Below are positions 25,790 to 34,607 of a stretch of DNA of 64,000 nucleotides, one piece after another; within the stretch, counting starts at the first letter, position 1, and each line of letters starts with the position of its first letter. The position numbers were made by a program, and so were the translations under genes. The stretch lies in contig NZ_JANKHG010000026.1 in assembly GCF_024623725.1 (NCBI RefSeq), positions 62,001 to 126,000 on the forward strand. Reading direction: 5' to 3'. This DNA comes from Limnobacter parvus. Lineage in GTDB: Bacteria > Pseudomonadota > Gammaproteobacteria > Burkholderiales > Burkholderiaceae_B. A model generated the notes under the pieces. It did no database searches. It had not been told where the DNA came from and worked only from the letters and a program-made list of their open reading frames with translations.

Positions 25790-28198
25790 ATGTCAGCAAC
25801 TAACGTGCTTCCGGAACAACCCATCGAATTGTCATTGCTTCCATTGCGAGATGTCGTCGTGTTCCCGCACATGGTCATTCCATTGTTTGTGGGTCGTCCA
25901 AAATCGATCAAAGCGCTGGAAATCGCGATGGAGACAGGCAAAAGTATTCTTCTAGTGGCACAAAAGTCAGCCACTAAAGATGAACCCAGCGACAAAGACA
26001 TTTACAACATCGGCTGTGTGGCCAATGTGCTGCAAATGCTGAAACTGCCCGACGGCACTGTAAAGGTGTTGGTTGAAGGTGTTCAGCGTGCGCGCCTGAC
26101 CCAGGTTACAGACGAAGGCAGCCACTTCGCAGCCACCGCCATGCCCCTGTTGCCCGATCCTTCGCAAAGCCCGGAAACTGAGGCGATGAAGCGCGCCGTA
26201 ATGGCGCAGTTCGATTCCTATGTGAAACTGAACAAGAAGATTCCACCGGAGATTCTTACTTCACTGGCCAGCATTGAAGACACCGGTCGCTTGGCCGACA
26301 CCATTGTTAGCCACCTGCCCCTGAAGCTGGAGCAGAAGCAATCCATTTTGGAAACCTTCAGCATTTCCCAGCGTCTTGAAGCATTGCTGTCGCAACTCGA
26401 AACCGAAATCGACATTCTTCAGGTTGAAAAGCGCATTCGTGGCCGCGTGAAGCGCCAGATGGAAAAAAGCCAGCGCGAGTACTACTTGAATGAGCAAGTT
26501 AAAGCCATCCAGAAAGAATTGGGTGAAGGCGAAGACGGCGCAGACATGGAAGAGCTCGAAAAACGCATCAAGGCCGCACGCATGCCCAAGGAAGCGTTAA
26601 AGAAAGCAGAGGCCGAGTTGAAAAAACTCAAGCTGATGTCGCCAATGTCGGCTGAAGCCACGGTAATTCGTAACTACATCGATGTGCTGGCGACACTGCC
26701 TTGGAAAAAGAAAACCAAAATCAACAATGATTTGGCGAATGCAGACAAAGTGCTTGATGAAGACCATTACGGTCTTGAGAAGGTCAAAGAACGCATCGTT
26801 GAGTATCTCGCTGTGCAACAGCGCGTGGACAAATTGAAGGCGCCAATACTTTGTTTGGTTGGCCCTCCCGGGGTTGGTAAAACATCGCTGGGTCAATCTG
26901 TGGCCAAGGCCACGAATCGCAAGTTTGTGCGCATGGCTTTGGGGGGTGTGCGTGATGAAGCCGAAATTCGCGGCCATCGCAAAACCTACATTGGTTCCAT
27001 GCCGGGCAAGGTGCTAAACAGCATTACCAAGGTGGGTGTTCGCAACCCGCTGTTCTTGCTTGATGAAATCGACAAGATGGGGCAAGACTTCCGCGGCGAC
27101 CCTGCGTCAGCTCTGCTTGAGGTGCTTGATCCTGAACAAAACAGCACATTCGTTGACCACTATGTCGAGGTGGAATACGACCTGAGTGACGTGATGTTCG
27201 TGGCCACTGCGAACTCTTTGAACATTCCACATGCCTTGCTGGATCGGATGGAAGTCATTCGCTTGAGTGGTTACACGGAAGATGAAAAAGTAAACATCAC
27301 GCAAAAGTATTTGTTGCCCAAGCAGTTGAAAAACAATGGTGTGAAGGACGAAGAACTCAGCGTTTCTGAAGCTGCTGTGCGTGATGTGATTCGCTTCTAC
27401 ACCCGTGAAGCAGGTGTGCGTGGTCTTGAGCGTGAAATGTCCAAAATCTGCCGCAAGGTAGTGCGCCAAATGGTGTTGGGCAAGAACGAAAAGAAAGTCG
27501 TTGTAACACCCAAAAATCTGGACAAATTTTTGGGTGTACGCCGGTTCAATTTCGGTATGGCTGAAAAAGAGAATCAGGTCGGGCAGGTTACCGGTTTGGC
27601 ATGGACGGAGGTGGGGGGTGAATTACTGACCATTGAAACTGTTTCAATGCCAGGCAAGGGCAATGTAATACGTACGGGTTCGCTTGGCGATGTCATGAAG
27701 GAATCGGTTGAGGCAGCCAGGTCGGTTGTGCGTGCGCGTGCAAACCGGCTGGGTATTCGAAACGACGCTTTCGAGAAGCGCGACATTCACGTGCACGTTC
27801 CAGAAGGCGCAACACCCAAAGATGGACCGTCTGCGGGCATTGCAATGACCACCGCATTGGTGTCTACATTGACCAATATTCCAGTGAAATCGGAAGTGGC
27901 CATGACTGGTGAAATAACACTTCGCGGCGAGGTTTTGGGCATTGGCGGTTTGAAAGAAAAGCTGTTGGCTGCGCACCGTGGCGGCATTAAAACTGTGCTG
28001 ATTCCCGAGGAAAACGTGAAGGATTTGGCGGAAATTCCAGCCAATGTGAAGAACAGTTTGGAGATTATTCCGGTGAAATGGATCGATCAGGTGCTTCAAC
28101 ATGCGCTGGAATCGCTTCCAGAGCCGGTTTCCGAGCCTGCAGAAGTGATTGCAGGCAAAGCTGATGAGACGGCTGCAAACCCAAGTGTAAAGCACTGA
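25790..28198 (+). CDS. lon: ATP-dependent protease Lon
   Basis: An 802-aa single-chain AAA+ serine protease that degrades misfolded and regulatory proteins. The N-terminal LON substrate-binding domain begins LPLRDVVVFPHMVIPLFVGR. Walker A is VGPPGVGKTSLGQ, Walker B LFLLDEIDKMG. In the C-terminal protease domain the Ser-Lys dyad is in KDGPSAGIAMT and EKLLAAHRGGIKTVL. The start at 25790 is ATG (MSATNVLPEQP); an in-frame GTG three codons earlier is possible. It has its own heat-shock promoter. Confidence 0.97.
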   Translation: MSATNVLPEQPIELSLLPLRDVVVFPHMVIPLFVGRPKSIKALEIAMETGKSILLVAQKSATKDEPSDKDIYNIGCVANVLQMLKLPDGTVKVLVEGVQRARLTQVTDEGSHFAATAMPLLPDPSQSPETEAMKRAVMAQFDSYVKLNKKIPPEILTSLASIEDTGRLADTIVSHLPLKLEQKQSILETFSISQRLEALLSQLETEIDILQVEKRIRGRVKRQMEKSQREYYLNEQVKAIQKELGEGEDGADMEELEKRIKAARMPKEALKKAEAELKKLKLMSPMSAEATVIRNYIDVLATLPWKKKTKINNDLANADKVLDEDHYGLEKVKERIVEYLAVQQRVDKLKAPILCLVGPPGVGKTSLGQSVAKATNRKFVRMALGGVRDEAEIRGHRKTYIGSMPGKVLNSITKVGVRNPLFLLDEIDKMGQDFRGDPASALLEVLDPEQNSTFVDHYVEVEYDLSDVMFVATANSLNIPHALLDRMEVIRLSGYTEDEKVNITQKYLLPKQLKNNGVKDEELSVSEAAVRDVIRFYTREAGVRGLEREMSKICRKVVRQMVLGKNEKKVVVTPKNLDKFLGVRRFNFGMAEKENQVGQVTGLAWTEVGGELLTIETVSMPGKGNVIRTGSLGDVMKESVEAARSVVRARANRLGIRNDAFEKRDIHVHVPEGATPKDGPSAGIAMTTALVSTLTNIPVKSEVAMTGEITLRGEVLGIGGLKEKLLAAHRGGIKTVLIPEENVKDLAEIPANVKNSLEIIPVKWIDQVLQHALESLPEPVSEPAEVIAGKADETAANPSVKH

Positions 28199-28219
28199 TA
28201 TCAATCGTTATTTTTAAAG

Positions 28220-28252
28220 AGCCCTTGATGGAAATATCAGGGGCTTTTTTTT
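28220..28252 (+). terminator. Intrinsic terminator after lon
   Basis: AGCCCTTGAT pairs with ATCAGGGGCT (10 bp, one G-T wobble, 6-nt loop) and is followed by eight T. Confidence 0.9.
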
Positions 28253-28412
28253 GTGCATCGCGGAAAGCCTTAGCTGGCTTGAATAATAAGGGTTATCCAC
28301 CCGCAAAATGTGTTGACAGCTAGGTTTCAGGCATGTCTAAATTAATAACTGGAAGCAACGTGGTGCCTGATCTTGGGCACTTTTTATTTGTCACCATGAG
28401 GGGGCTTTTTAC

Positions 28413-28685
28413 ATGAATAAAACTGAACTGATCGATCAAATTGCTGAGTCAGCAGAAATTTCCAAAGCGGCCGCTGGTCGCGCACTGGACGCAATGATTG
28501 CTGCTGTAAAAACTACTTTGAAAAAAGGTGGTTCAGTAACTTTGGTTGGTTTTGGAACCTTTGCTGTTGGTAAGCGCGCTGCACGTAGCGGTCGCAACCC
28601 ACGCACTGGCGCAACAATCAAAATCAAGGCAGCCAAGGTGCCCAAGTTCCGTCCAGGCAAAGCCCTGAAAGACGCTTTAAATTAA
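28413..28685 (+). CDS. hupB: DNA-binding protein HU-beta
   Basis: A 90-aa histone-like nucleoid protein. It begins [20 protein letters not shown]. The DNA-wrapping beta-arm region contains [12 protein letters not shown], and GKALKDALN forms the C-terminal helix. It is downstream of lon, as in many proteobacteria. The region between (28253-28412) should contain its own promoter. Confidence 0.96.
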   Translation: MNKTELIDQIAESAEISKAAAGRALDAMIAAVKTTLKKGGSVTLVGFGTFAVGKRAARSGRNPRTGATIKIKAAKVPKFRPGKALKDALN

Positions 28686-28712
28686 ATTTAAAAAGTTTTT
28701 TGGCAAAAGGTA

Positions 28713-28740
28713 TTGCAGGCCGCGCTTATTTGTATATAAT
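28713..28740 (+). promoter_or_regulatory. Promoter of tRNA-Val/tRNA-Asp
   Basis: TTGCAG, 16 bp, TATAAT. It lies about 53 bp upstream of tRNA-Val and downstream of hupB. Confidence 0.65.
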
Positions 28741-28793
28741 TGCGGTCTTGGCTGATTCGCATCAAGACAATCACTAGAAAAACAGTGAACGTT

Positions 28794-28869
28794 GGGTGCT
28801 TAGCTCAGTTGGTAGAGCGGAGCCCTTACAAGGCTTAGGTCGGGAGTTCGAGCCTCTCAGCACCCACCA
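28794..28869 (+). tRNA. tRNA-Val (anticodon UAC)
   Basis: A 76-nt cloverleaf: acceptor GGGTGCT with AGCACCC, D-loop AGTTGGTAGA, anticodon loop CTTACAA, T-loop GTTCGAG, encoded ACCA end. Confidence 0.96.
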
Positions 28870-28894
28870 ACAATGCGAAACAGCAACCAACTTT

Positions 28895-28971
28895 GGAGTG
28901 GTAGTTCAGTTGGTTAGAATACCGGCCTGTCACGCCGGGGGTCGCGGGTTCGAGCCCCGTCCACTCCGCCA
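28895..28971 (+). tRNA. tRNA-Asp (anticodon GUC)
   Basis: A 77-nt cloverleaf: acceptor GGAGTGG with CCACTCC, anticodon loop CTGTCAC, T-loop GTTCGAG, encoded GCCA end. It is 25 bp downstream of tRNA-Val and probably co-transcribed. Confidence 0.96.
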
Positions 28972-28980
28972 GCAGTAAAA

Positions 28981-29016
28981 AAAGCCCTTGAAATTTTAAC
29001 GTTTCAAGGGCTTTTT
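28981..29016 (+). terminator. Intrinsic terminator after tRNA-Asp
   Basis: AAAGCCCTTGAAA pairs with TTTCAAGGGCTTT (13 bp, 8-nt loop) and is followed by T residues. It ends the tRNA-Val/tRNA-Asp transcript. Confidence 0.9.
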
Positions 29017-29165
29017 TCTTTTCTTATCTGTGTTGTGTTTCACCTCAAGCCGCGCGCCAGCAAGCTCTGTACAACGCTCTCAAACTGGCCGTACACCGGC
29101 ATTCAAGCTTGTTCATTCAGGTATAGTAATCGCTTGTTGTTTAACACCTAAGCCAACCACACACC

Positions 29166-31070
29166 ATGTTTGAATTCATCCGTAACAATCAGAAGATCAT
29201 GCAGTTCGTGTTGCTGCTGTTTATTGCACCAGCTTTTGCCCTGTTTGGACTTGAGGGATACAGTACAGCCAGTGCAGATGCAAATGCATTGGCCATTGTG
29301 GGTGATTATCCGATCAGTCAGGAAGAGTTTGATCAAGTGAAGCGTGAGCGCATTGAAGAGGCACGTGCGCAGTCTGGCGATAACTTTGACCCCAAGGTGT
29401 TCGAGTCGCCTGAAATCAACCGGCAGCTGTTGGATACGCTGGTGTTGCAATATCTCTTGCAGCAATCCGTACAAAAGCAGTACTTGACCGCGTCTGACAA
29501 AGCCTTGGCGGAGGACATTGCTCGCACTCCATTGTTCCAGGTGGATGGTAAATTCGATCTGGATACCTACAAGCGTGAATTGGCGGCTCGGGGTTTGACT
29601 CCGAATCAGCACGAGGCCAATGTGCGTTTTGGTTTGGCACGCAATCAGGTATTAGACCCGGTGTTGCGCGCATCCTTTTTCCCGGAAACATTAAAAACCC
29701 AACTGGATGATGTGCAGTTGGCGGGTCGTGTCGTACGGGTAAAAAGCATAGACTTGGCCCCGTATGCTGCGAAAGTAGACATTACGGATGAACAGATTGC
29801 AGCGTATTACGATGCCAACAAATCGCAGTTCATGGCGGCACAACAAGCAGATGTTGAATACGTGGTGCTGTCACCAGAAACCATCAAGTCAAAAATTGTA
29901 GTTGGCGATGCCGACATTGCGTCTTACTACGAGCAAAACAAGGCACGCTTTTCAACGCCAGAGGAGCGCCGTGCACGTCATATTCTGATGGATGCCGAGA
30001 AAGAAGGTGCTTCAGAAACTGAGTTGAAAGCCGCTGCCGAAAAGGTGCTTGCTGAGTTGAAAGCCAATCCTGGCAAGTTTGCAGAGTTGGCGAAACAATA
30101 TTCTATTGATCCGGGTTCTGCCGCGCAGGGCGGTGATTTGGGTTTTTTCAACAAAGGTGCCATGGTGCCCGAGTTTGAACAGGCCGTGTTCAGTCAAAAG
30201 ACTGGTGCATTGAGTGATTTAGTGAAAAGCCAGTTCGGTTATCACATCATTGAAGTCACCGACATTCGTGGTGGCGAGGTACAAAGTCTGGATGAAGTGA
30301 AAGACCAAATCGCCAATGAGATCAAAGGCCAGAAAATGACTGCGCAATACGCAGATGCGCAAGGCCGCTTCGCTGAACTGGTTTATGAGGGCGGCCAATC
30401 GTTTGACAATGTGGTGCAGGCGTTGGGTGTGAGTACCTCGAGTTTCAATGGTCTTACCCAGGCGGCACCCAACGCACCAGACATATTGAAAGATGCGAAA
30501 GTGATGGCTGAGATTTTCTCTGCCGACTCAATCGAAAGCAAGAACAACACCAAAGCTGTGCAGGTTGGTGAGTCCATGGTATCCGCCCGCATTGTGAATT
30601 TCACTCCTGCGACCGCCCGACCTATCGAGGAAGTTCGCAACGGCATTGTGACCCGTTTAACTCAGGATGAGGCCACTAGGGCGGCCTTGAAAGATGCGGA
30701 CGCGCTGGCTGCGAAGCTGGATGCTGACAAGCCAGCAGAAGGATCGGAAGTTTTGGCTGATTTCTCCGATGCCAAAACGGTGTCTGCCCTGGGCGCAGAA
30801 GGTTTGCCGGGCTTGGTGGCGCAATCGGTGTTGAACACAGGTGTATCGGAGTTACCAAAAGCCAAGGTGATTGGTTTGGGCGCGGCTGGATATGCTGTGG
30901 CTTGGGTGCAAAACAGTGCGCCATCATCTGAAATTAAAGCCAAGGCCGATCCGCAAGTGGTGCAATACTACGAAAACATTGCCGGGCAGGTTTACCAGGA
31001 AGCGCTGCTGTTGGCTGCACGTGACGCGATGAAGAAGCGAGTTGAAGTCGAGATCAAGAAGACGTTCTAA
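29166..31070 (+). CDS. ppiD: Periplasmic folding chaperone/PPIase PpiD
   Basis: A 634-aa inner-membrane-anchored SurA/PpiD-type protein that helps proteins leaving the Sec translocon. The N-terminus MFEFIRNNQKIMQFVLLLFI is the usual single anchor helix, followed by a large periplasmic part. A SurA-like N domain is about residues 45-180. The parvulin (PpiC) domain is about 245-370 with RRARHILM, GSAAQGGDLGFF and SQFGYHIIEV. Helical C-terminal segments complete it. The location behind hupB and tRNA genes matches ppiD in other proteobacteria. Confidence 0.92.
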   Translation: MFEFIRNNQKIMQFVLLLFIAPAFALFGLEGYSTASADANALAIVGDYPISQEEFDQVKRERIEEARAQSGDNFDPKVFESPEINRQLLDTLVLQYLLQQSVQKQYLTASDKALAEDIARTPLFQVDGKFDLDTYKRELAARGLTPNQHEANVRFGLARNQVLDPVLRASFFPETLKTQLDDVQLAGRVVRVKSIDLAPYAAKVDITDEQIAAYYDANKSQFMAAQQADVEYVVLSPETIKSKIVVGDADIASYYEQNKARFSTPEERRARHILMDAEKEGASETELKAAAEKVLAELKANPGKFAELAKQYSIDPGSAAQGGDLGFFNKGAMVPEFEQAVFSQKTGALSDLVKSQFGYHIIEVTDIRGGEVQSLDEVKDQIANEIKGQKMTAQYADAQGRFAELVYEGGQSFDNVVQALGVSTSSFNGLTQAAPNAPDILKDAKVMAEIFSADSIESKNNTKAVQVGESMVSARIVNFTPATARPIEEVRNGIVTRLTQDEATRAALKDADALAAKLDADKPAEGSEVLADFSDAKTVSALGAEGLPGLVAQSVLNTGVSELPKAKVIGLGAAGYAVAWVQNSAPSSEIKAKADPQVVQYYENIAGQVYQEALLLAARDAMKKRVEVEIKKTF

Positions 31071-31086
31071 TGTGAATCGGTGTTGC

Positions 31087-31265
31087 GTTTGCAGAATGCA
31101 ACACCACTTTGCCTTGCTCAAGGCGAAATCCCCGTTGTTGATTCTGGCTTTAGGGCCTGCGAAACGCTCACGCGTCTTCGCATCGACCTGCGGTCGCCCC
31201 TCGCTTCGAATCAAACCGGGCGCCTTGACCTTGAATCGGCAAAGTGACGTTGCAATTCTGCAAAC
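31087..31265. repeat. Long imperfect palindromic element A (MITE-like)
   Basis: The two ends are imperfect inverted repeats. The left end runs from GTTTGCAGAATGCAAC to ACTTTGCC (31087-31113). The right end, on the other strand, reads GTTTGCAGAATTGCAAC to ACTTTGCC (31265-31238), differing by one inserted T and two substitutions. Pairing resumes inside: TCAAGGCG on the left with CGCCTTGA on the right, and TTGATTC with GAATCAA. The whole 179 bp could fold as one long hairpin. No gene is supported here. It has the form of a miniature inverted-repeat or BIME-type element; I saw no clear target duplication. Confidence 0.6.
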
Positions 31266-31313
31266 CTGAAATACGCCAGCCGAGTTTTAGCATTGCGAAG
31301 TTCGTTTTGCCGT

Positions 31314-31459
31314 CTCTTCACCTTCAAGAAAGCCTGCCCGTTTGTTTAATTCCCGTCCGTTCGGCACAGCCGAAAGCGCGCCCCGCCGCTGTATTAGCGG
31401 GTGCGCTTAGGATGGTGAATTCAACAAAAAGGGAGTTTTCAGGTTTTCGGGTGAAGGAG
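31314..31459. repeat. Long imperfect palindromic element B
   Basis: The outer arms CTCTTCACC and GGTGAAGGAG are partly complementary. Inside, AAAGCCTG opposes CAGGTTTT, TTTAATTC opposes GAATTCAAC, and TTCGGC-ACA-GCCGAA makes a small hairpin. AAGCGC pairs with GCGCTT and CCCGC with GCGGG around a central loop (31374-31408). It lies 48 bp from element A and is likewise non-coding by my reading. Confidence 0.5.
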
Positions 31460-31505
31460 GGCATGCGACTTCGCAGATGCTTCTGAACCAGGCATGCGAC
31501 TTCGC
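31460..31505. repeat. 15-bp direct repeat
   Basis: GGCATGCGACTTCGC occurs at 31460-31474 and again at 31491-31505, just after palindromic element B and before the tesA 3' end. Confidence 0.7.
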
Positions 31506-31529
31506 CAACATCACGAAGTTGCGTATCAC

Positions 31530-32183
31530 TCACTTCAAAGTCGCTGAAAAAGTTGGCCAAATGTTTTCAAGAATCTTTGGTTGTGCACCTGCATTTGGAT
31601 GAATGCCGTCCGCTTGAAATGCAGTGGGGTCCAGTGCAAATCCATCGAGCATGAAGGGCACCAAAGGTACCTTTTGTTTGCGGGCCACGTCAGCGAAGGT
31701 GTCGCTGAATCGGCGTGCGTAGGCTGGGCCGTAGTTCGATGGAATCATCATGCCGATCAGTACTGCCTGGGTTTCATTTCTACGGGCAGCCACCAGCATA
31801 TTGGTCAGGTTGTCTTTCATGGTGTCGAGTGACAAACCACGCAATCCATCATTCGCACCCAGTTCCAGAATCATGTGGGTGGGTTTGTGTTGTTTAAGCA
31901 AGGCTGGCAGGCGGGTTTTGCCACCTGCCGTGGTTTCGCCTGACACCGATGCATTCACCACCGCGCAGTGCGGGAACTTTTGGTCCAAACGGGTCTCCAT
32001 CAACGTAACCCAGCCTTGTTCTTTGGCCAAGCCGTATGCGGCAGAAAGGCTGTCGCCCATCACCAGAATTTTGCACTCCTTCGTGGAGGTAGCGGCAAAG
32101 CTGGATACACTGGTGAACGTTCCCATTGCGATCAGGCCAAGTGCCAAGGCGTTTTTAATTTTTTTTGCAGTAAAGGCAAACAT
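31530..32183 (-). CDS. tesA: Exported SGNH-hydrolase esterase (TesA-like)
   Basis: A 217-aa periplasmic arylesterase/acyl-CoA thioesterase I/lysophospholipase of the GDSL family. The signal peptide spans about residues 1-30 (KKIKNALALGLIAMGTFTS, then FAA). Block I is VMGDSLSAAYG with the nucleophilic Ser; GANDG gives the block III Asn; and the Asp-His pair is in ADGIHPNAGAQ. Its start codon overlaps that of divergent ybbA (the two codons share CATG), as the tesA-ybbA divergence in enterobacteria would suggest, but here with no space between. Confidence 0.88.
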   Translation of the reverse strand: MFAFTAKKIKNALALGLIAMGTFTSVSSFAATSTKECKILVMGDSLSAAYGLAKEQGWVTLMETRLDQKFPHCAVVNASVSGETTAGGKTRLPALLKQHKPTHMILELGANDGLRGLSLDTMKDNLTNMLVAARRNETQAVLIGMMIPSNYGPAYARRFSDTFADVARKQKVPLVPFMLDGFALDPTAFQADGIHPNAGAQPKILENIWPTFSATLK

Positions 32184-32862
32184 GAGTCGTGCAATCCTCG
32201 AAGTCGAAGGTTTAAATCAGTTGGTTCAAGACGGGCAAAGCAGTTTGTCCATTCTTGAAAACATTTCGTTCACTATAAATCAAGGTGAAGCGGTTGCCAT
32301 TGTGGGGGCGTCCGGTTCGGGCAAGTCCACCTTATTGGGCATGCTTGCAGGGTTGGACATCCCTTCTGGCGGAGCAGTTCGCTTTTTGGGGCAAGACTTA
32401 ACACAACTTAACGAAGACAAGCGCGCAACGCTTCGCGCTGAGCATGTCGGTTTTGTTTTCCAGTCGTTTCAATTGCTCGACCATTTAAGTGCGCTGGAAA
32501 ATGTAATGTTGGCCACAGAGCTAACCCCCATGCAGAATCGCGAGAAAGCGTGTAAAGACATGTTGCAGCGGGTGGGGCTGGGTGATCGCCTTAACCACAC
32601 CCCCAAAACCTTGTCGGGTGGCGAACAGCAACGCGTGGCTTTGGCCCGCGCCTTCGTGCGCAAACCCACCATCGTGTTTGCTGACGAACCTACCGGCAGC
32701 TTAGACTTCGCAACGGGTCAGCGCATTATCGACCTGATGTTCGATCTGCAAAACGAGCAGGGCACCACCTTGATATTGGTTACCCACGATGAAAAGCTGG
32801 CCACGCGTTGTTCACGGCAACTGACGATTGCGGCGGGCGCTTTGGTTCAAGAGATGGTTTAA
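32182..32862 (+). CDS. ybbA: ABC transporter ATP-binding protein, YbbA/LolD family
   Basis: A 226-aa ABC ATPase: Walker [14 protein letters not shown]-loop FVFQSF, signature [14 protein letters not shown], Walker [11 protein letters not shown], and the switch His in LVTHDEK. The sequence [17 protein letters not shown] groups it with YbbA/LolD-type MacB-family ATPases. Its usual permease partner (YbbP, FtsX-like) is absent: the next gene is convergent nnr. I chose the ATG at 32182; the frame is open much further upstream, but that stretch is antisense to tesA. The 3' end overlaps nnr by 51 bp. Confidence 0.87.
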   Translation: MSRAILEVEGLNQLVQDGQSSLSILENISFTINQGEAVAIVGASGSGKSTLLGMLAGLDIPSGGAVRFLGQDLTQLNEDKRATLRAEHVGFVFQSFQLLDHLSALENVMLATELTPMQNREKACKDMLQRVGLGDRLNHTPKTLSGGEQQRVALARAFVRKPTIVFADEPTGSLDFATGQRIIDLMFDLQNEQGTTLILVTHDEKLATRCSRQLTIAAGALVQEMV

Positions 32863-34524
32863 GCAGGTTTTCATGCGCTGGGCTATTTCGCTGGCGTGTG
32901 AAATGAACAGCTCATCGCGTTCACTGGGGCGTGGCTCAACAGCCATGCCGTGAAGATGCACCGCGAAAGCTGCGGCATCAATTCCGGCCAAGCCTTGCCC
33001 CAGCATGGCGGCGATGGCACCGGCCAACACATCGCCGCTGCCTGCGGTGCCCAAGGCGGGGCCACCGGTGGTGTTAATTTCCATGTGGTTGGCATTGCAC
33101 ACAAGGCTACCTGTGCCTTTTAACACCACTGTGCACTCAAACTGCGTGGCGATTGAAAGTGCGGCACGGGGGCGATCGGCCTGAACCATTTCCGTGGTGC
33201 TTTGAAGCAGTCGGGCTGCTTCAAGTGGATGCGGTGTCAGCACCATGGCCTTGGCGGGGTGTTTTGCGCGGTACTGTTTGAAACGGGCACGCAAGGCTGA
33301 ATTGCTGGCCAGCAGGTTCAATGCGTCTGCATCCCACACCATGTTCAATCCCTTGTCATGTTCCAGCAGCTGGAACAGCATTTGCAATGCGCTGTCGCTT
33401 TGACCCAGGCCGGGGCCCACAATGGCGGTGTCTGCAAACTCCAGATTGTTTTCAATTCCCTTGTTCATGATTTCAGGAAACAGGGTGTCAAGAAAGGGCG
33501 TTTGGCCTTGCATTTGAACATCGGGCAGGTGCATGTCGATCTCGCAGAGCAAACTCAAGGCCACTCGACCGCAACCCAGCATCAAGGCTGTTCTGGCACT
33601 TAGCACACAGGCCCCCACCATGCCTTGCTGCCCGCCCAGAACTGCAATGCTGCCAAAGCTGCCTTTGTGGTGTTCATGGCTGCGGGTAGGCAAGCGCTTT
33701 AACTGGTCTGGTTTCGAAACCGCCTGAATGATGGCCCCAATTTCCGTTTCATTGATCAAGGTCCCACAGTTCAAGTCATCGATCCACAATTCACCCGCCA
33801 AGGTTTTACCCAGCCCGGTTAGCAAACCATGTTTGCACGACAGGTAACTGAAGGTGGTGTGCGCCTGAATGGCCGCGCCGGGCGCACGCCCGGTGTCGCA
33901 ATCCAGTCCGCTTGGGCAGTCCAGTGAATACACACGCACTTGCCTGTGCTGGGTGTGCGTGTTGATACGCGCTACGGACTCATTCACATGATTAATCAGC
34001 AATTCGATTGGCCCAGTGGGTGCACGGTCGCAGGCAATGCCCAACAAGCCATCAATCACCACGGTGTTGGGTGAAATGTCGGGCAAGTCTTCACCTTCCT
34101 CGAACTCAACAGGTTGAACCCCATGGGCCAGCGCCCACAACACCGCTTGCATGCGATCTTTAGACCCGCTTTTTCCTTCAGTAATTTGAAACAACTCAAC
34201 GCGCAGGCCTTGGCGCTTTAATTCACCAGCCACAATGCAGGCGTCGCCACCATTGTTCCCCGGGCCTGCAAGTACCAGGCAATGGTGGTTGTGGGGTTCG
34301 CTGTGCACGATTTGATCCACAATTTTTAATGCAGACCGAACGCCGGCCGCTTGCATCAGCAGGAATGAGTCAGTTTGTCCAAATGCCTTGTTTTCAACGG
34401 CGCGTGTTTGCTTGACTGTAAGCACTGCAACGGTGTTTTGGCCGGGCTGCTGCCAGTTGGCACAGTTCAGGTTGTCGTGGTTCAGGGCATTCAATTCAGG
34501 CATGTGAAATCCATGGAAATTCAA
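32812..34524 (-). CDS. nnr: Bifunctional NAD(P)H-hydrate epimerase/dehydratase
   Basis: A 570-aa repair enzyme for hydrated NADH and NADPH. The N-terminal YjeF_N epimerase domain has GPGNNGGDACIVA (the usual final Gly is Ala here) and VVIDGLLGIACDRAPTG. The C-terminal ribokinase-like dehydratase domain has HKGSFGSIAVLGG, VLTPHPLEAARLL, VVLKGTGSLV and TAGSGDVLAGAIA. The usual length is about 500 aa, and a slightly long N-terminus accounts for part of the excess. An alternative start at 34503 (MPELNALN) is possible. It is convergent with ybbA (51-bp tail overlap) and divergent from purL. Confidence 0.92.
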   Translation of the reverse strand: MNFHGFHMPELNALNHDNLNCANWQQPGQNTVAVLTVKQTRAVENKAFGQTDSFLLMQAAGVRSALKIVDQIVHSEPHNHHCLVLAGPGNNGGDACIVAGELKRQGLRVELFQITEGKSGSKDRMQAVLWALAHGVQPVEFEEGEDLPDISPNTVVIDGLLGIACDRAPTGPIELLINHVNESVARINTHTQHRQVRVYSLDCPSGLDCDTGRAPGAAIQAHTTFSYLSCKHGLLTGLGKTLAGELWIDDLNCGTLINETEIGAIIQAVSKPDQLKRLPTRSHEHHKGSFGSIAVLGGQQGMVGACVLSARTALMLGCGRVALSLLCEIDMHLPDVQMQGQTPFLDTLFPEIMNKGIENNLEFADTAIVGPGLGQSDSALQMLFQLLEHDKGLNMVWDADALNLLASNSALRARFKQYRAKHPAKAMVLTPHPLEAARLLQSTTEMVQADRPRAALSIATQFECTVVLKGTGSLVCNANHMEINTTGGPALGTAGSGDVLAGAIAAMLGQGLAGIDAAAFAVHLHGMAVEPRPSERDELFISHASEIAQRMKTCLNHLLNQSARRNRQLP

Positions 34525-34569
34525 GGTGGTTTATCAAGACTTTGGCGGTAGTTTGAGGGCTATAGCACT

Positions 34570-34575
34570 TATAAT
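34570..34575 (+). promoter_or_regulatory. Probable -10 box of purL
   Basis: A perfect TATAAT lies 32 bp before the purL ATG in the 83-bp gap from divergent nnr. No convincing -35 element is at the standard spacing. Confidence 0.45.
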
Positions 34576-34607
34576 TCAAGATTACCTCAACCACCCCCGC
34601 TGCTGTT

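Noticed and set aside
28796-28978. A 60-aa frame across tRNA-Val and tRNA-Asp
   Set aside because: It lies entirely over the tRNA genes.
31042-31560. Two short open frames (plus 31042-31269, minus 31324-31560) between ppiD and tesA
   Set aside because: They coincide with palindromic elements A and B and run into flanking genes. Arg/Cys-rich composition looks like translated repeat DNA.
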